Source: Vagococcus sp. CY52-2
GTDB lineage: Bacteria > Bacillota > Bacilli > Lactobacillales > Vagococcaceae
NCBI RefSeq assembly: GCF_022655055.1
Contig: NZ_CP093384.1
Span: 372,001-436,000, forward strand
Direction of reading: 5' to 3'
DNA length: 64,000 nt
The notes beneath the pieces were generated by a model. It was given only the letters and a program-made list of their open reading frames with translations. It was not told the origin of the DNA and did no database searches. This document shows, one piece after another, positions 43,535 through 54,181 of this stretch (its first letter is position 1; each line of letters starts with the position of its first letter). Made by a program: the position numbers and the translations under genes.

Positions 43535-45426
43535 TGAAAAAAATAAAAGAATTTTTTAGAAAAATAAACAAAAAAATACAAGAAAAAAGTTTAACACCAG
43601 CAGGCAATAGAAAAAAAGTGGGGGTTATCCTGTTTTATGCTTCTATTGCTGTTTTTGTTTTAATTTCTTTACGTTTCGTTTACATCATAACAGTTGGTAA
43701 GGTCGGTTCGCAAAGTCTTGATTCTGAAAGACAAAAAATATATCAAGGAAGTAGCGTTATAAAAGCAAAACGTGGAACCATTTTCGATCGTAATGGGCTG
43801 CCACTTGCTGAAGATGCTACTTCTTATTCGTTATACGCAGAACTTGACAAAAACTATAAAGGGATTAATAACGTGGAGCTTTTTGTGCATGATAAAGATC
43901 ATGATAAAATTGCTGATATTTTAAATAAGTATACTGGAATTGATAAAAAACTTGTTTTAGAACAATTAACACCTAAGAAAAATAAAGACGGTAAGTTAAT
44001 TACTAATGTAGAATTTGGTTCTAAAGGAAAAAATCTAAGTTTAGAAACTAGAAACAATATTGAGGAAGCATTAAAAAAAGAGAATATTACTGGTATCTAT
44101 TTTAAGGAGCACCCTGACAGATTATATCCGAATGGAAAATTTGCTTCTTATTTCATAGGATATGCACAACCAGAAGATACGGATAAAGAAAATAGTAAAT
44201 TAAGTGGTAAAAATGGACTAGGTATAGAAAATACCTATGATAATGTGTTAAAAGGAGAGGATGGATTTAAGTACTATCAAAAAGATAGCAAGGGAAATGA
44301 ACTTCCTGGGACAGAAGTCATTGATAAAAAAGCTAAAGATGGACAAGATATTTATACAACGTTAGATACTAACTTACAAACAAGGCTAGAAGATGTGATG
44401 GATAGTGTGAATGAAAAAGCTAAACCAGAGGATATGACAGCTATTTTAATGGATGCTAAAACTGGTGATATTTTAGCAGCGTCACAACGACCAACTTTTG
44501 ATCCACAAACAAAAGAAGGATTATATAAAGAAAAAGGGCAACCTGATCCTGTTTGGGAAAATTTACTTGTTCAACGACCGTTTGAACCTGGTTCTACGAT
44601 GAAAGTTTTTACTGTTGCAGCAGCCATTGATTCGGGAAAATTTCCATATAATGAGACATTTACCTCAGGACGAACTCAGTTATATGATGCCACAATTAGT
44701 GATTGGGTACCGGCTGGAAAAGGACAGTTGACGTATAGACAGGCATTGGCTTGGTCAAGTAACGTTGGTATGGTTAATTTGGAACAAAAAATGGGTTCAA
44801 TATGGCCAGAGTATTTGGAACGTTTTGGATTTGGTCATTCAACTGATTCTGGATTACCGCTTGAGGCAACAGGAAGTATTAGTGATAAAAATCCTGTTGA
44901 TATGGCAATGACAGCTTTTGGACAAGCTATTTCTGTGACAAATATGCAGATGATGCAAGCATATACAGCTATAACAAATGAGGGTAAAATGTTAAAACCG
45001 CGATATATTAAGAAAATAGTGGATAAAGATGGAAAAGAAAAAGAAATTAAAACAGAAGTGGTAGGAGAACCAATAAAAGCTGCAACAGCAAAAACAGTTC
45101 TTGAATACATGCAAGATACTGTCAATGACGAAATATATGGGACTGGGTATGGTATTTATAATATTGATGGTGTGAATGTTTCTGCGAAAACAGGAACAGC
45201 CCAAATATTTGAAAATGGCCAACTTTTAACAGGAGCCAATGATTATATTTATTCAGTAGTTCAAATTGCACCAACAGAAAATCCAGAATATATCATGTAC
45301 GTTACAATGAAAAAACCAGTGATTACTGGTGAATTCGGGTCACCATCAGAATTAATTTCAGAAATATCAAACGGTATGTTAAAACATGCTTTTAAGGTAG
45401 ATACCACAACGGATAAAGGAGAATAA
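43531..45426 (+). CDS. pbpX: Division-specific class B penicillin-binding protein (PBP2x/PBP2B type), no PASTA domain
   Basis: This 631-aa transpeptidase makes septal cross-links. A basic cytoplasmic start and one helix (about 30-52) precede the dimerisation domain (RGTIFDRNGLPLAEDA) and the transpeptidase domain. Active-site motifs are STMK (S355), SSN (about 409-411) and KTGT (553-556). The protein stops shortly after the catalytic domain, whereas pneumococcal PBP2x (about 750 aa) and Bacillus PBP2B (about 716 aa) continue into PASTA domains. mraY begins two bases later, so no extra coding sequence is hidden. Confidence 0.95.
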   Translation: MMKKIKEFFRKINKKIQEKSLTPAGNRKKVGVILFYASIAVFVLISLRFVYIITVGKVGSQSLDSERQKIYQGSSVIKAKRGTIFDRNGLPLAEDATSYSLYAELDKNYKGINNVELFVHDKDHDKIADILNKYTGIDKKLVLEQLTPKKNKDGKLITNVEFGSKGKNLSLETRNNIEEALKKENITGIYFKEHPDRLYPNGKFASYFIGYAQPEDTDKENSKLSGKNGLGIENTYDNVLKGEDGFKYYQKDSKGNELPGTEVIDKKAKDGQDIYTTLDTNLQTRLEDVMDSVNEKAKPEDMTAILMDAKTGDILAASQRPTFDPQTKEGLYKEKGQPDPVWENLLVQRPFEPGSTMKVFTVAAAIDSGKFPYNETFTSGRTQLYDATISDWVPAGKGQLTYRQALAWSSNVGMVNLEQKMGSIWPEYLERFGFGHSTDSGLPLEATGSISDKNPVDMAMTAFGQAISVTNMQMMQAYTAITNEGKMLKPRYIKKIVDKDGKEKEIKTEVVGEPIKAATAKTVLEYMQDTVNDEIYGTGYGIYNIDGVNVSAKTGTAQIFENGQLLTGANDYIYSVVQIAPTENPEYIMYVTMKKPVITGEFGSPSELISEISNGMLKHAFKVDTTTDKGE

Positions 45427-45427
45427 C

Positions 45428-46396
45428 ATGAACGGAGTAGAATTATTAATACCATTATCATTGGCAGTGGCTTTTGTATTGATGGTTATGCCACTATTTA
45501 TAGGTTATTTTAAAATGAAGAAAATGGGACAAGCGATTCGTGAAGAAGGTCCTGAAGGTCATCTTGCAAAATCAGGGACACCAACTATGGGAGGAGTTGT
45601 TTTTTTAATAAGTATTTTGTTAACTTCTCTTATTGTTGGTGCTTGGCAAAAAGAAATGACATTTTCTTTTTGGAGTATTTTATTTATTTTGTTTTTATAT
45701 GGACTATTAGGATTTCTTGATGATTTCATTAAAGTGTTTAAAAAAAGAAATTTAGGATTAAATTCAACACAAAAATTAATTGGTCAAATTATTGGTGGGA
45801 TTATTCTTTACGCTGTGATGAAATCAAATAGTGTAACAGATGAATTATTTATCCCATTGATTGGAAATGTTAATTTTGGCTTTTTATATGGATTGTTTGC
45901 TGTGATTTGGTTGGTCGGATTTTCAAATGCAGTGAATTTAACAGATGGTATTGATGGTTTAGTATCTGGTTTAGGTATGATTTCTTTTGGAACCTATGCT
46001 ATTATTGCATACAAACAAGAACAATTTGCTATTGAATTGATTTGCCTAGCAACTGTTGGAGCGCTTTTTGGCTTTTTAATTTTTAATAAAAAACCAGCAA
46101 AAATTTTTATGGGAGATGTTGGTTCTCTTGCTTTAGGTGGTATGTTAGCCACTATTTCTATTTTACTTCATCAAGAATGGACACTTTTATTAATCGGTTT
46201 AGTGTATGTTATAGAAACACTTAGTGTCATGTTACAGGTAGCATCATTTAAATTAACAGGCAAACGTATTTTTAAAATGTCTCCAATACACCACCATTTT
46301 GAATTAAGTGGTTGGTCAGAATGGAAGATAGACATTGTTTTTTGGATAGTAGGATTAGTGATGTCAGCATTGACATTGGGCATTTTATATAATTAA
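45428..46396 (+). CDS. mraY: Phospho-N-acetylmuramoyl-pentapeptide transferase
   Basis: This 322-aa polytopic enzyme forms lipid I from UDP-MurNAc-pentapeptide and undecaprenyl phosphate. It shows about ten hydrophobic segments with the signatures GTPTMGGVVFL, LGFLDDFIKV, NLTDGIDGL and FMGDVGSLALGG, and the histidine-rich SPIHHHFELSGWSE. It lies between the PBP and murD genes, as usual. Confidence 0.98.
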   Translation: MNGVELLIPLSLAVAFVLMVMPLFIGYFKMKKMGQAIREEGPEGHLAKSGTPTMGGVVFLISILLTSLIVGAWQKEMTFSFWSILFILFLYGLLGFLDDFIKVFKKRNLGLNSTQKLIGQIIGGIILYAVMKSNSVTDELFIPLIGNVNFGFLYGLFAVIWLVGFSNAVNLTDGIDGLVSGLGMISFGTYAIIAYKQEQFAIELICLATVGALFGFLIFNKKPAKIFMGDVGSLALGGMLATISILLHQEWTLLLIGLVYVIETLSVMLQVASFKLTGKRIFKMSPIHHHFELSGWSEWKIDIVFWIVGLVMSALTLGILYN

Positions 46397-46409
46397 GGAG
46401 ATATCAAGG

Positions 46410-47771
46410 ATGAAACAGTCAAAGCGTTATGCAAATGAAAAAATTTTAGTATTAGGGTTAGCTAGAAGTGGTGTTGCCGCTGCTAAGTTATTGCATGAAT
46501 TAGGGGCATTTGTTACAGTCAATGATGCGAAAAAATTAGAAGATAACAAAGAAGCTCAAGAATTATTAGAAGCAGGTATAACAGTTATTACTGATAGTCA
46601 TCCTTTAGATCTTCTTGATGAAGGATTTTCTCTTATTGTGAAAAATCCTGGGATTCCTTACACGAATCCTATTCTCGAGAAAGCAATAAAAAAAGAAATT
46701 CCAATTATTACAGAGGTGGAATTAGCGTATCAAGTCTCAGAGGCACCTTTTATTGGCATTACAGGAACAAATGGTAAAACAACAACAACAACCATGATTA
46801 AGCAAATATTTGATACGTATCAACCTAATAAGGCACTTTTAGCTGGGAATATTGGTTTTCCAGCAAGTGATGTTGTATTAAAGGCTACAGAAGATAATGT
46901 ATTAGTAACAGAATTATCGAGTTTTCAACTAATGGGAATTGATGAATTTACGCCTGAGATAGCAGTTATTACTAATATTTATGAAGCTCATATTGATTAT
47001 CATGGCTCAAGAGAGGAATACGTTAAAGCTAAATGGCGCATTCAAAAAAATATGACAGAGAATAATACATTAATTTTAAATGCTGATTTACCTGAAATCG
47101 TTAAATTATCCAAACAATCTAAGGCAACCGTGATTTATTTTTCAGTATCTAGAAAAGTTAATGGAGCTTATTTGGAAAAAGATTGGTTAATGTATCAAGG
47201 TGAAAAAATTATAGAATTAAATGAATTAGGTGTTCCAGGTTCGCATAATGTTGAGAATGCTCTAGCAGCAATTTGTGTAGCAAAAGTTTCAAATATAGAT
47301 AACGAGTCAATAAAAAAAAGTTTGTCACTCTTCTCAGGTGTTCCTCATAGAACAGAGTACATTGGGACATATAATGGAATCAAAATATACAATGATTCAA
47401 AAGCGACTAATATTTTAGCTGCTAAAAAGGCAATTAGTGGATTTGATAATGAAAAATTAGTATTAATTGCTGGAGGGCTTGATAGAGGAAACTCTTTTGA
47501 TGGATTTATACCAGCTATTGAGCAACTAAAAGCTATTGTATTATTAGGCGAGACAAAAGATAAATTAAAAGAAGCAGCCAAAAAGGCGCAAGTATCAGAA
47601 ATTATTTGTGTTGATAACATGAAAGAAGCAGTGAAAGAAGCCTTAAAAGTTGCACAGTCAGAGGATACGATTCTTTTGTCGCCGGCATGTGCTAGTTGGG
47701 ATATGTATCCTAACTTTGAGACTCGTGGAGAAGAATTTGTAGCAGAAATAACTAAACAAGTAGGGAATTAA
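46410..47771 (+). CDS. murD: UDP-N-acetylmuramoylalanine-D-glutamate ligase
   Basis: This 453-aa Mur ligase adds D-glutamate. The ATP-binding TGTNGKTT is at about residues 118-125, with central-domain motifs ELSSFQL and [11 protein letters not shown] and the C-terminal [14 protein letters not shown] precedes ATG. Its stop codon overlaps the murG start. Confidence 0.98.
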   Translation: MKQSKRYANEKILVLGLARSGVAAAKLLHELGAFVTVNDAKKLEDNKEAQELLEAGITVITDSHPLDLLDEGFSLIVKNPGIPYTNPILEKAIKKEIPIITEVELAYQVSEAPFIGITGTNGKTTTTTMIKQIFDTYQPNKALLAGNIGFPASDVVLKATEDNVLVTELSSFQLMGIDEFTPEIAVITNIYEAHIDYHGSREEYVKAKWRIQKNMTENNTLILNADLPEIVKLSKQSKATVIYFSVSRKVNGAYLEKDWLMYQGEKIIELNELGVPGSHNVENALAAICVAKVSNIDNESIKKSLSLFSGVPHRTEYIGTYNGIKIYNDSKATNILAAKKAISGFDNEKLVLIAGGLDRGNSFDGFIPAIEQLKAIVLLGETKDKLKEAAKKAQVSEIICVDNMKEAVKEALKVAQSEDTILLSPACASWDMYPNFETRGEEFVAEITKQVGN

Positions 47772-48862
47772 TGATGAGAGTACTAGTATCAGGTGGAGGA
47801 ACAGGTGGACATATTTATCCAGCTATTTCTATCGTTCGTTATATTAAAGAAAAATACCCAGATTCAGAATTTTTATATATTGGAACAGAAAAAGGGCTAG
47901 AAAGTCAGTTAGTGCCTAATCAAAATATTCCATTTAAAACAATTGAAATTCAGGGGTTTTATAGATCACTAACGTTAAAAAATTTTAAAACAGTGTATTT
48001 ATTTTTAACAAGTATTAAGCAAGCTAAAAAATATATTAAGGAATTTCAACCTGATATTGTGATTGGAACAGGTGGATATGTTTGTGGATCGGTTGTTTAT
48101 GCAGCGAGTAAATTAAATATTCCCACAATTATTCATGAACAAAATAGCGTGGCGGGTATGACGAATAAGTTTTTATCAAAATATGTTGATAAAGTAGGAA
48201 TTTGTTTCACTGATGCAGCCGAGTATTTTCCAAAAGAAAAAGTTGCACTAGTAGGGAATCCTCGAGCTCAAGAAGTGATGATGGTAGACAAAAAAAAGGT
48301 GTTAGAGGGGTATGGTTTGGATTCTGATAAGCCCACTATCGTTATCTTTGGTGGCAGCCGCGGAGCTCAAACGATTAATAACGCGATGAAAGAAGCATTA
48401 CCACTATTTAAAGGAAAACCATACCAGGTATTATATGCTTCTGGGACTATTTATTTTGATGAGTTTAAAGAAAAAGAAGAGCTAATTAAGCAATTAACTA
48501 ATGTAACAGTAGTGCCATATATTGATAATATGGTTGACGTTTTAATCAATGTAGAAGCACTAGTTGGGAGATCAGGTGCGACTAGTATGGCAGAAATTAC
48601 GGCATTAGGATTACCTTCGATATTGGTTCCCAGTCCTAATGTTACGGATGATCATCAAACGAAAAATGCAAAAAGTCTTGTTGATAATCAAGCAGCATTG
48701 ATGATTAAAGATAGTGAATTGACAGGAAAATTATTGGTTGAACAAGTGGATAAATTAATGTTAGATGATCAATATAGACAAACTATGGCAAAAGCATCAA
48801 AAGCTGAAGGGATTCCTGATGCAATGGATCGCTTGTATGGTTTGATTCAGGAACTAACCTAA
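47771..48862 (+). CDS. murG: Undecaprenyldiphospho-muramoylpentapeptide N-acetylglucosaminyltransferase
   Basis: This 363-aa GT-B enzyme converts lipid I to lipid II. The N-terminal loop [23 protein letters not shown] and the C-terminal [15 protein letters not shown] are intact. Two adjacent ATGs (47771, 47774) are possible starts. Confidence 0.97.
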   Translation: MMRVLVSGGGTGGHIYPAISIVRYIKEKYPDSEFLYIGTEKGLESQLVPNQNIPFKTIEIQGFYRSLTLKNFKTVYLFLTSIKQAKKYIKEFQPDIVIGTGGYVCGSVVYAASKLNIPTIIHEQNSVAGMTNKFLSKYVDKVGICFTDAAEYFPKEKVALVGNPRAQEVMMVDKKKVLEGYGLDSDKPTIVIFGGSRGAQTINNAMKEALPLFKGKPYQVLYASGTIYFDEFKEKEELIKQLTNVTVVPYIDNMVDVLINVEALVGRSGATSMAEITALGLPSILVPSPNVTDDHQTKNAKSLVDNQAALMIKDSELTGKLLVEQVDKLMLDDQYRQTMAKASKAEGIPDAMDRLYGLIQELT

Positions 48863-48883
48863 TTTAAGGAGGGCTAGTAAGGG

Positions 48884-49813
48884 ATGTCAAACAAAAAAGA
48901 GGATGATAAAGGGGAAAATCGAGGTAATCATCGATTGATAAAATCATCAAAAAAAGAATTGAAAGATAGTAATAAACAAGGAACACTTTCTACGAAAAGG
49001 AAAACAATCAATAAACTATCTCCATTTCAAGGTTTAACTCCTAATGAGGAAAAACGTCTAACTAGAAGATTAACGAGTATTTTAATTACCTTAACAGTGG
49101 GAATACTTATTACTCTTTATATTATTTCTCCTTTAAGTAAATTACAAAATATAGAAGTGACTGGAATCGACAAAGCAGATAGTCAAAAAATTATAAAATC
49201 AAGTCACCTTAAATTAGGTGATGGATTATGGCCTCAGTATTTTAATAAATCAAAGGATATGAAAAGAGTGATAAAGGAAAATCCAAGAATCAACACAGCG
49301 ACATTAAGGATTAAACAATTTAATCATTTTGATATACATGTAACAGAATATGAGGTCCTGGCTATTTTATTAAGAAATAATAAAATGTATCCTGTTTTAT
49401 CTAATGGAAAAATTTTGAGTGAAACAGCAAAAGAATCAGAAAAAAAATTGCCACAGTTAATTGATTTTAAAGAAGGAGAAGGATTGGATTCATTTTTGAC
49501 ATCATATGAAAAATTTTCGCCAAAAATGAAATCAGAAATTAGTTCTATTGAGTCACAGGCCACTCAAAAAAATCCTTTTAGAATTAAATTAAATATGAAG
49601 GATGGCAATCAAGTAATTGGATTATCAACAACAATTGCGGATAAATTAGTTTTTTATGACAAAATTTCGGCAGAAATGAAGTCAAAAGGTGTTATTGATA
49701 TGGAAGCGGGTAAAACAGGGATATTTTCATATCCTTTAGAAACACAAAATAGCGACTCAAGTGAGGGGTTATCGGACGAAAACTCAATGGAGAGTGTAAA
49801 TAATGGTTTTTAA
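48884..49813 (+). CDS. divIB: Cell division protein DivIB/FtsQ
   Basis: This 309-aa bitopic protein has a lysine-rich cytoplasmic region (1-62), one helix (about 64-82), a POTRA domain (about 85-155, LQNIEVTGIDKADSQKI) and the beta region to about residue 285. The serine-rich end is a low-complexity tail. It closes the first part of the dcw cluster; ftsA follows after 131 bp. Confidence 0.95.
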   Translation: MSNKKEDDKGENRGNHRLIKSSKKELKDSNKQGTLSTKRKTINKLSPFQGLTPNEEKRLTRRLTSILITLTVGILITLYIISPLSKLQNIEVTGIDKADSQKIIKSSHLKLGDGLWPQYFNKSKDMKRVIKENPRINTATLRIKQFNHFDIHVTEYEVLAILLRNNKMYPVLSNGKILSETAKESEKKLPQLIDFKEGEGLDSFLTSYEKFSPKMKSEISSIESQATQKNPFRIKLNMKDGNQVIGLSTTIADKLVFYDKISAEMKSKGVIDMEAGKTGIFSYPLETQNSDSSEGLSDENSMESVNNGF

Positions 49814-49944
49814 CGTTCAGAAAAAAAACTAGCAAATATAGTATTCTTCTTTATTTCATAGTACTATTTATGATAGAATAGTGTGAGGTATTATGCATAT
49901 AATAAAGGAAGACTTTGTTAGAATTATAGGAGGGAAGACCTTTC
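49814..49944 (+). promoter_or_regulatory. Intergenic region with a likely ftsA-ftsZ promoter
   Basis: A TAGAAT hexamer at 49874-49879 is a plausible -10 with a weak -35 (TTATTT 49851-49856, 17 bp). A strong AGGAGGG ribosome site stands before ftsA. No terminator was seen after divIB. Confidence 0.45.
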
Positions 49945-51285
49945 ATGGCAAAAACAGGAATATATGTAAGTCTTGATATCGGTACAACATCAATAAAAGT
50001 TGTTGTAGCTGAGTACATAGAAAATCAAATTAATATTATTGGCGTAGGAAATGCAAAATCAAAAGGATTGGATCGTGGTATTGTTATCGATATAGACAAA
50101 GCTGTTCAATCCGTTCAAAGAGCAATTAAACAAGCAGAAGAAAAATCAGGTGTTCAAATTAAAAGTGTTAGTGTAGGTATTCCTGCTAATCTTTTAGAAG
50201 TAGAAAAATGCGAAGGCATGATAGCTGTTAATAATGAATCAAAAGAAATAACTGACAAAGATGTTAAAAATGTGGCATCAGCAGCAGTTGTTCGTTCAAC
50301 ACCTCCAGAACGTCAAGTCATTACTTTAGTTCCTCAAGAATTTAAAGTAGATGGTTTTGAAGGAATAAAAGATCCAAGAGGTATGATTGGTGTTCGTCTA
50401 GATATGAAGGGATTATTATATACTGGACCTAAGACAATTGTTCACAACATTCAAAAATGTGTTGAAAAAGCTGGATTGGTGATTGATGAAATGGTCATTG
50501 CTCCTTTAGCTTTAGCTTCATCTATTCTTTCGGATGGAGAAAAAGATTTTGGAACAACTATTATTGACATGGGTGGTGGACAAACAACTACCTCTGTGAT
50601 GTATGAACGTGAATTAAAATTTTCACACGTTGAACAAGAAGGTGGAGAGTTTGTAACCAAGGATATTTCTGTTGTTTTAAACACATCATTAACTAATGCG
50701 GAAGCGTTAAAAATCAACTATGGATATGCTTATCCAGAAAGAACTTCACCGAATGAAGAATTTCCTGTTGATGTCATTGGTAAAAATGAACCTGTCAGAA
50801 TTGATGAACGCTACTTGTCAGAAATTATAGAAGCGCGTGTTGAACAAATTTTTTCAAAATCAAAAATGATGTTAGATAGCATTGATGCACTTAATTTACC
50901 AGGTGGTGTTATTTTAACTGGTGGAGCCGCAAGCTTGCCAGGAGTAGTCGAGTTAGCAGCGGATATGTTTGGAACAAACGTTAAATTGTATGTTCCAAAT
51001 CATATGGGATTACGTAATCCTGTATATGCTAATGCAATTGCTATTGTTGAGTATGTCGCACAACTTGATGAGGTTTATCATGTGACTAAATTAGCCGTTA
51101 CTGGTGATAAAAAACGAACAGCTAAACCTGTTCGTGACATTTCAGTAGAGACTAAACAACATGAAAAAGCTGTACAACAAGCACAAGAACCTGTTACAGA
51201 TATGTCTGTCAATGAACCTGTAAAAGAGAAAGAAGAAGGTTTTGGCGGTAAAGTAAAAGGTTTCTTATCCAATATATTTGACTAA
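49945..51285 (+). CDS. ftsA: Cell division protein FtsA
   Basis: This 446-aa actin-like protein anchors FtsZ to the membrane. It has the ATPase start SLDIGTTSIKVVV, the SHS2 (1C) domain region around residues 85-165, TTIIDMGGGQTTT, and ILTGGAASLPGV. The C-terminal amphipathic helix GFGGKVKGFLSNIFD is the membrane-targeting sequence. Confidence 0.98.
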   Translation: MAKTGIYVSLDIGTTSIKVVVAEYIENQINIIGVGNAKSKGLDRGIVIDIDKAVQSVQRAIKQAEEKSGVQIKSVSVGIPANLLEVEKCEGMIAVNNESKEITDKDVKNVASAAVVRSTPPERQVITLVPQEFKVDGFEGIKDPRGMIGVRLDMKGLLYTGPKTIVHNIQKCVEKAGLVIDEMVIAPLALASSILSDGEKDFGTTIIDMGGGQTTTSVMYERELKFSHVEQEGGEFVTKDISVVLNTSLTNAEALKINYGYAYPERTSPNEEFPVDVIGKNEPVRIDERYLSEIIEARVEQIFSKSKMMLDSIDALNLPGGVILTGGAASLPGVVELAADMFGTNVKLYVPNHMGLRNPVYANAIAIVEYVAQLDEVYHVTKLAVTGDKKRTAKPVRDISVETKQHEKAVQQAQEPVTDMSVNEPVKEKEEGFGGKVKGFLSNIFD

Positions 51286-51306
51286 TAGTCTAGGAGGAAA
51301 CAAATA

Positions 51307-52575
51307 ATGGAATTTTCATTAGATAATACTGTAAATACTGGCGCGGTAATTAAAGTTATTGGTGTCGGTGGCGGTGGCGGTAACGCAGTAAACCGTATGA
51401 TTGATGAAGGAGTAAAAGGCGTAGAGTTTATCGTTGCAAACACAGACGTTCAAGCACTACAACATTCTAAAGCAGAAACTGTCATCCAACTAGGACCTAA
51501 ATTTACAAAAGGATTAGGTGCTGGATCGTTACCAGATATTGGCGAAAAAGCTGCATCTGAAAGCGAAGATTTAATTGCTGAAGCATTAAAAGGTGCTGAT
51601 TTAGTATTTATTACTGCTGGAATGGGTGGTGGTACCGGTACAGGTGCAGCACCTGTAGTAGCTGGAATTGCTAAAGAACAAGGAGCTTTAACAGTCGGTG
51701 TTGTGACACGTCCGTTTAGCTTTGAAGGTCCAAAACGTAGTCGTTTTGCAGCTGAAGGAATTTCAGCTTTAAAAGAAAATGTGGATACTTTGGTAATCAT
51801 TTCTAATAATCGTTTATTAGAAATCGTTGATAAAAGAACACCAATGTTGGAAGCTTTTAGAGAAGCTGACAATGTATTACGTCAAGGTGTACAAGGGATT
51901 TCTGATTTAATTACATCTCCTGGCTATGTCAATTTAGACTTTGCAGATGTTAAAACAGTGATGGAAAATCAAGGAACCGCTCTAATGGGAATTGGTGTTG
52001 CAAATGGAGAAGATCGTGTGATTGAGGCTACTAGAAAAGCTATTGCCTCTCCGTTGCTTGAAACATCTATTGAAGGTGCTGAACAAGTGCTATTAAATAT
52101 CACTGGTGGGGCAGATATGACTTTATTTGAAGCACAAGATGCGTCTGAAATTGTAGCGAGTGCCACAGGTGGAGATGTAAATATTATTTTAGGAACATCA
52201 GTTAATGATCAATTAGGTGATGAGATTGTTGTTACTGTCATTGCAACAGGAATTGATCCAGGAAAAAAAGAACGTCAAGCGATGGGAAGAAATAATGTGA
52301 CTACACCAAATGGAATGGTTCAACAGAGACAAGCAAGATCAGTTCAAGAACCTATTCGTGAAGTTCCAGAAATGGATTCATCACGCACAGCACAAACAAG
52401 TGCATTTGGTGATTGGGATTTAAAACGTGAACCATCGACTCGTCAAGTCCCAGATGAAACACAGTTTGAAACAATTGACAGAAAAGATTATGATAATGCT
52501 AACCAGGATTCTGATCATCCTTTAGAAGCGGAAGATGAATTAAGTACACCACCTTTCTTTAGAAGAAAAAAATAA
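51307..52575 (+). CDS. ftsZ: Cell division protein FtsZ
   Basis: This 422-aa tubulin homologue forms the Z-ring. GGGTGTG lies at residues 107-113. A variable linker follows residue about 315, and the C-terminal peptide [11 protein letters not shown] binds FtsA and SepF. AGGAGG stands before the ATG, 21 bp after ftsA. Confidence 0.99.
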   Translation: MEFSLDNTVNTGAVIKVIGVGGGGGNAVNRMIDEGVKGVEFIVANTDVQALQHSKAETVIQLGPKFTKGLGAGSLPDIGEKAASESEDLIAEALKGADLVFITAGMGGGTGTGAAPVVAGIAKEQGALTVGVVTRPFSFEGPKRSRFAAEGISALKENVDTLVIISNNRLLEIVDKRTPMLEAFREADNVLRQGVQGISDLITSPGYVNLDFADVKTVMENQGTALMGIGVANGEDRVIEATRKAIASPLLETSIEGAEQVLLNITGGADMTLFEAQDASEIVASATGGDVNIILGTSVNDQLGDEIVVTVIATGIDPGKKERQAMGRNNVTTPNGMVQQRQARSVQEPIREVPEMDSSRTAQTSAFGDWDLKREPSTRQVPDETQFETIDRKDYDNANQDSDHPLEAEDELSTPPFFRRKK

Positions 52576-52588
52576 GAGGTGACTTAGA

Positions 52589-53275
52589 TTGGTCCTGCAA
52601 AAACTGGAACAAAACGTTGAGTCAATTCAACAAGATGTTGAGCAAGCTTGCCAAATCGGTCAAAGGTCAGTCGATAGTGTGACTGTCATTTGTGTCACTA
52701 AATCAGTTGACAAAGAGACAACAAAACAAGTTGTTAATTTAGGATTTGAACATTTAGCTGAAAATAGGATGGAAAAATTGTTAGAAAAGCAAGAGTATCT
52801 ATCAGATAATAAACAGATTAAATGGCATTTTATAGGAAATTTACAACGGCGAAAAGTTAAATCAGTCATTAATAATATTGATTACTTTCATGCATTAGAT
52901 AAAATATCATTGGCTGAAGAAATACAAAAAAGAGCAATAAAACAAATTAAGTGTTTTGTTCAAGTAAACGTTTCTGGAGAGATTTCCAAACAAGGAATCT
53001 CTCCGGAAAATTTAATAGATTTCATTAAGGATTTAAAAGATTTTGATAGAATTGAAGTTATTGGTTTAATGACCATGGCTCCTATTGATTCAAATCTTAA
53101 CGAATTATCTCAGTATTTTGACCAATTAAAATTATTACAAAACAAAGTTGCAACAGAAAAACTTGACCATGCACCATGTACAGAATTAAGTATGGGTATG
53201 AGTCAAGATTTCATACCAGCTATAGAATCTGGAGCAACTTTTGTAAGAATTGGTTCGAGATTTTTCGAATCTTAG
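52589..53275 (+). CDS. ylmE: YggS/YlmE-family PLP-binding protein
   Basis: This 228-aa PLP homeostasis protein carries the cofactor lysine at about residue 38 (VICVTKSV) and the motifs WHFIGNLQRRK and LSMGMSQDF. It starts with TTG at 52589, with AGAGGTGA at good spacing. It begins the ylmE-sepF-ylmG-ylmH-divIVA block conserved downstream of ftsZ. Confidence 0.95.
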   Translation: MVLQKLEQNVESIQQDVEQACQIGQRSVDSVTVICVTKSVDKETTKQVVNLGFEHLAENRMEKLLEKQEYLSDNKQIKWHFIGNLQRRKVKSVINNIDYFHALDKISLAEEIQKRAIKQIKCFVQVNVSGEISKQGISPENLIDFIKDLKDFDRIEVIGLMTMAPIDSNLNELSQYFDQLKLLQNKVATEKLDHAPCTELSMGMSQDFIPAIESGATFVRIGSRFFES

Positions 53276-53290
53276 GGGAGAGGTGATAGA

Positions 53291-53899
53291 GTGAAGTTAT
53301 TCAATAAAGCTGGTGAAAGATTTTCCGATTTTTTTGGCGTTTCTGATGATGAAAGTGATGCATTTGTTGATGAAGAAGTGACGATTGATGAAGAATCATC
53401 TGTTCTTGAGCCAGAACCTAATATTAGAGAAACAAATAATTTAGAGGATGCGCTTGATGATGTTGCTAGTATGAATCATGCTATCAGCCATAATGAAGAA
53501 GAACCAGAAAAAAATGTTAAAATTTCTGCAACAGAAAACCAGTATACTAATAAAAAAGTAGTTGAAATGAATACCTATCAACCTACCTCAAATGGAAATA
53601 AACGTATGGTGGTTGCTAGACAACATAGAAAAGTATCGGTTTATGAGCCTAGAGATTACATTGATTGTAAACAAATTGCTCAAGCTTTGTTTAGAAAAGA
53701 GATTATTATTTTGTCTTTTAAATTAATGAATGAAAGCTCTGCCAGGCGTGTTGTAGATTTTATGACAGGGACTGTATATGCTATTGATGGAGATATTCAA
53801 CGCTTAGGAGATGAAATGTTTATCTGTACTCCTGCCAACGTAGATGTCGATTCAAGCATTACTCGAAATATCATAACAAACCATTTAACAGAATATTAA
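53291..53899 (+). CDS. sepF: Cell division protein SepF
   Basis: This 202-aa FtsZ-bundling membrane anchor has an N-terminal amphipathic helix (MKLFNKAGERFSDFFG), an acidic linker (about 20-110) and the compact SepF domain (about 118-200, VSVYEPRDYIDCKQIAQAL). Start is GTG 53291 with GAGAGGTGA upstream. The linker is longer than in Bacillus SepF (about 150 aa). Confidence 0.95.
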   Translation: MKLFNKAGERFSDFFGVSDDESDAFVDEEVTIDEESSVLEPEPNIRETNNLEDALDDVASMNHAISHNEEEPEKNVKISATENQYTNKKVVEMNTYQPTSNGNKRMVVARQHRKVSVYEPRDYIDCKQIAQALFRKEIIILSFKLMNESSARRVVDFMTGTVYAIDGDIQRLGDEMFICTPANVDVDSSITRNIITNHLTEY

Positions 53900-53911
53900 G
53901 GATGTGTTAAT

Positions 53912-54178
53912 TTGATTATAGCTTTAATCTCTAAAGCCATAACCCTATATACTTATGTTTTAGTGATTTATGCTTTATTATCATGGTTTCCTGGGGCGTA
54001 TGATTCAAAAATTGGTCAATTTATCATACGAATTTCAAGACCATATTTAAGTATGTTTGATCGCTTGAATTTGAGTATTGGTCCAATTGATTTTACAATT
54101 ATTGTTGCAATATTTGTTTTACAATTAGCTGGACAAGGTTTAATTTTAATATTAGCAAGATTAGTTTATATGATTTAA
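53912..54178 (+). CDS. ylmG: YggT-family membrane protein YlmG
   Basis: This 88-aa protein has two hydrophobic segments (about residues 2-25 and 62-85) flanking the YGGT motif region SWFPGAYDSKIGQF. It lies between sepF and ylmH. It probably starts with TTG at 53912; AAGGATGTG is the ribosome site. Its function is linked to division and membrane organisation but not settled. Confidence 0.88.
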   Translation: MIIALISKAITLYTYVLVIYALLSWFPGAYDSKIGQFIIRISRPYLSMFDRLNLSIGPIDFTIIVAIFVLQLAGQGLILILARLVYMI

Positions 54179-54181
54179 AGA

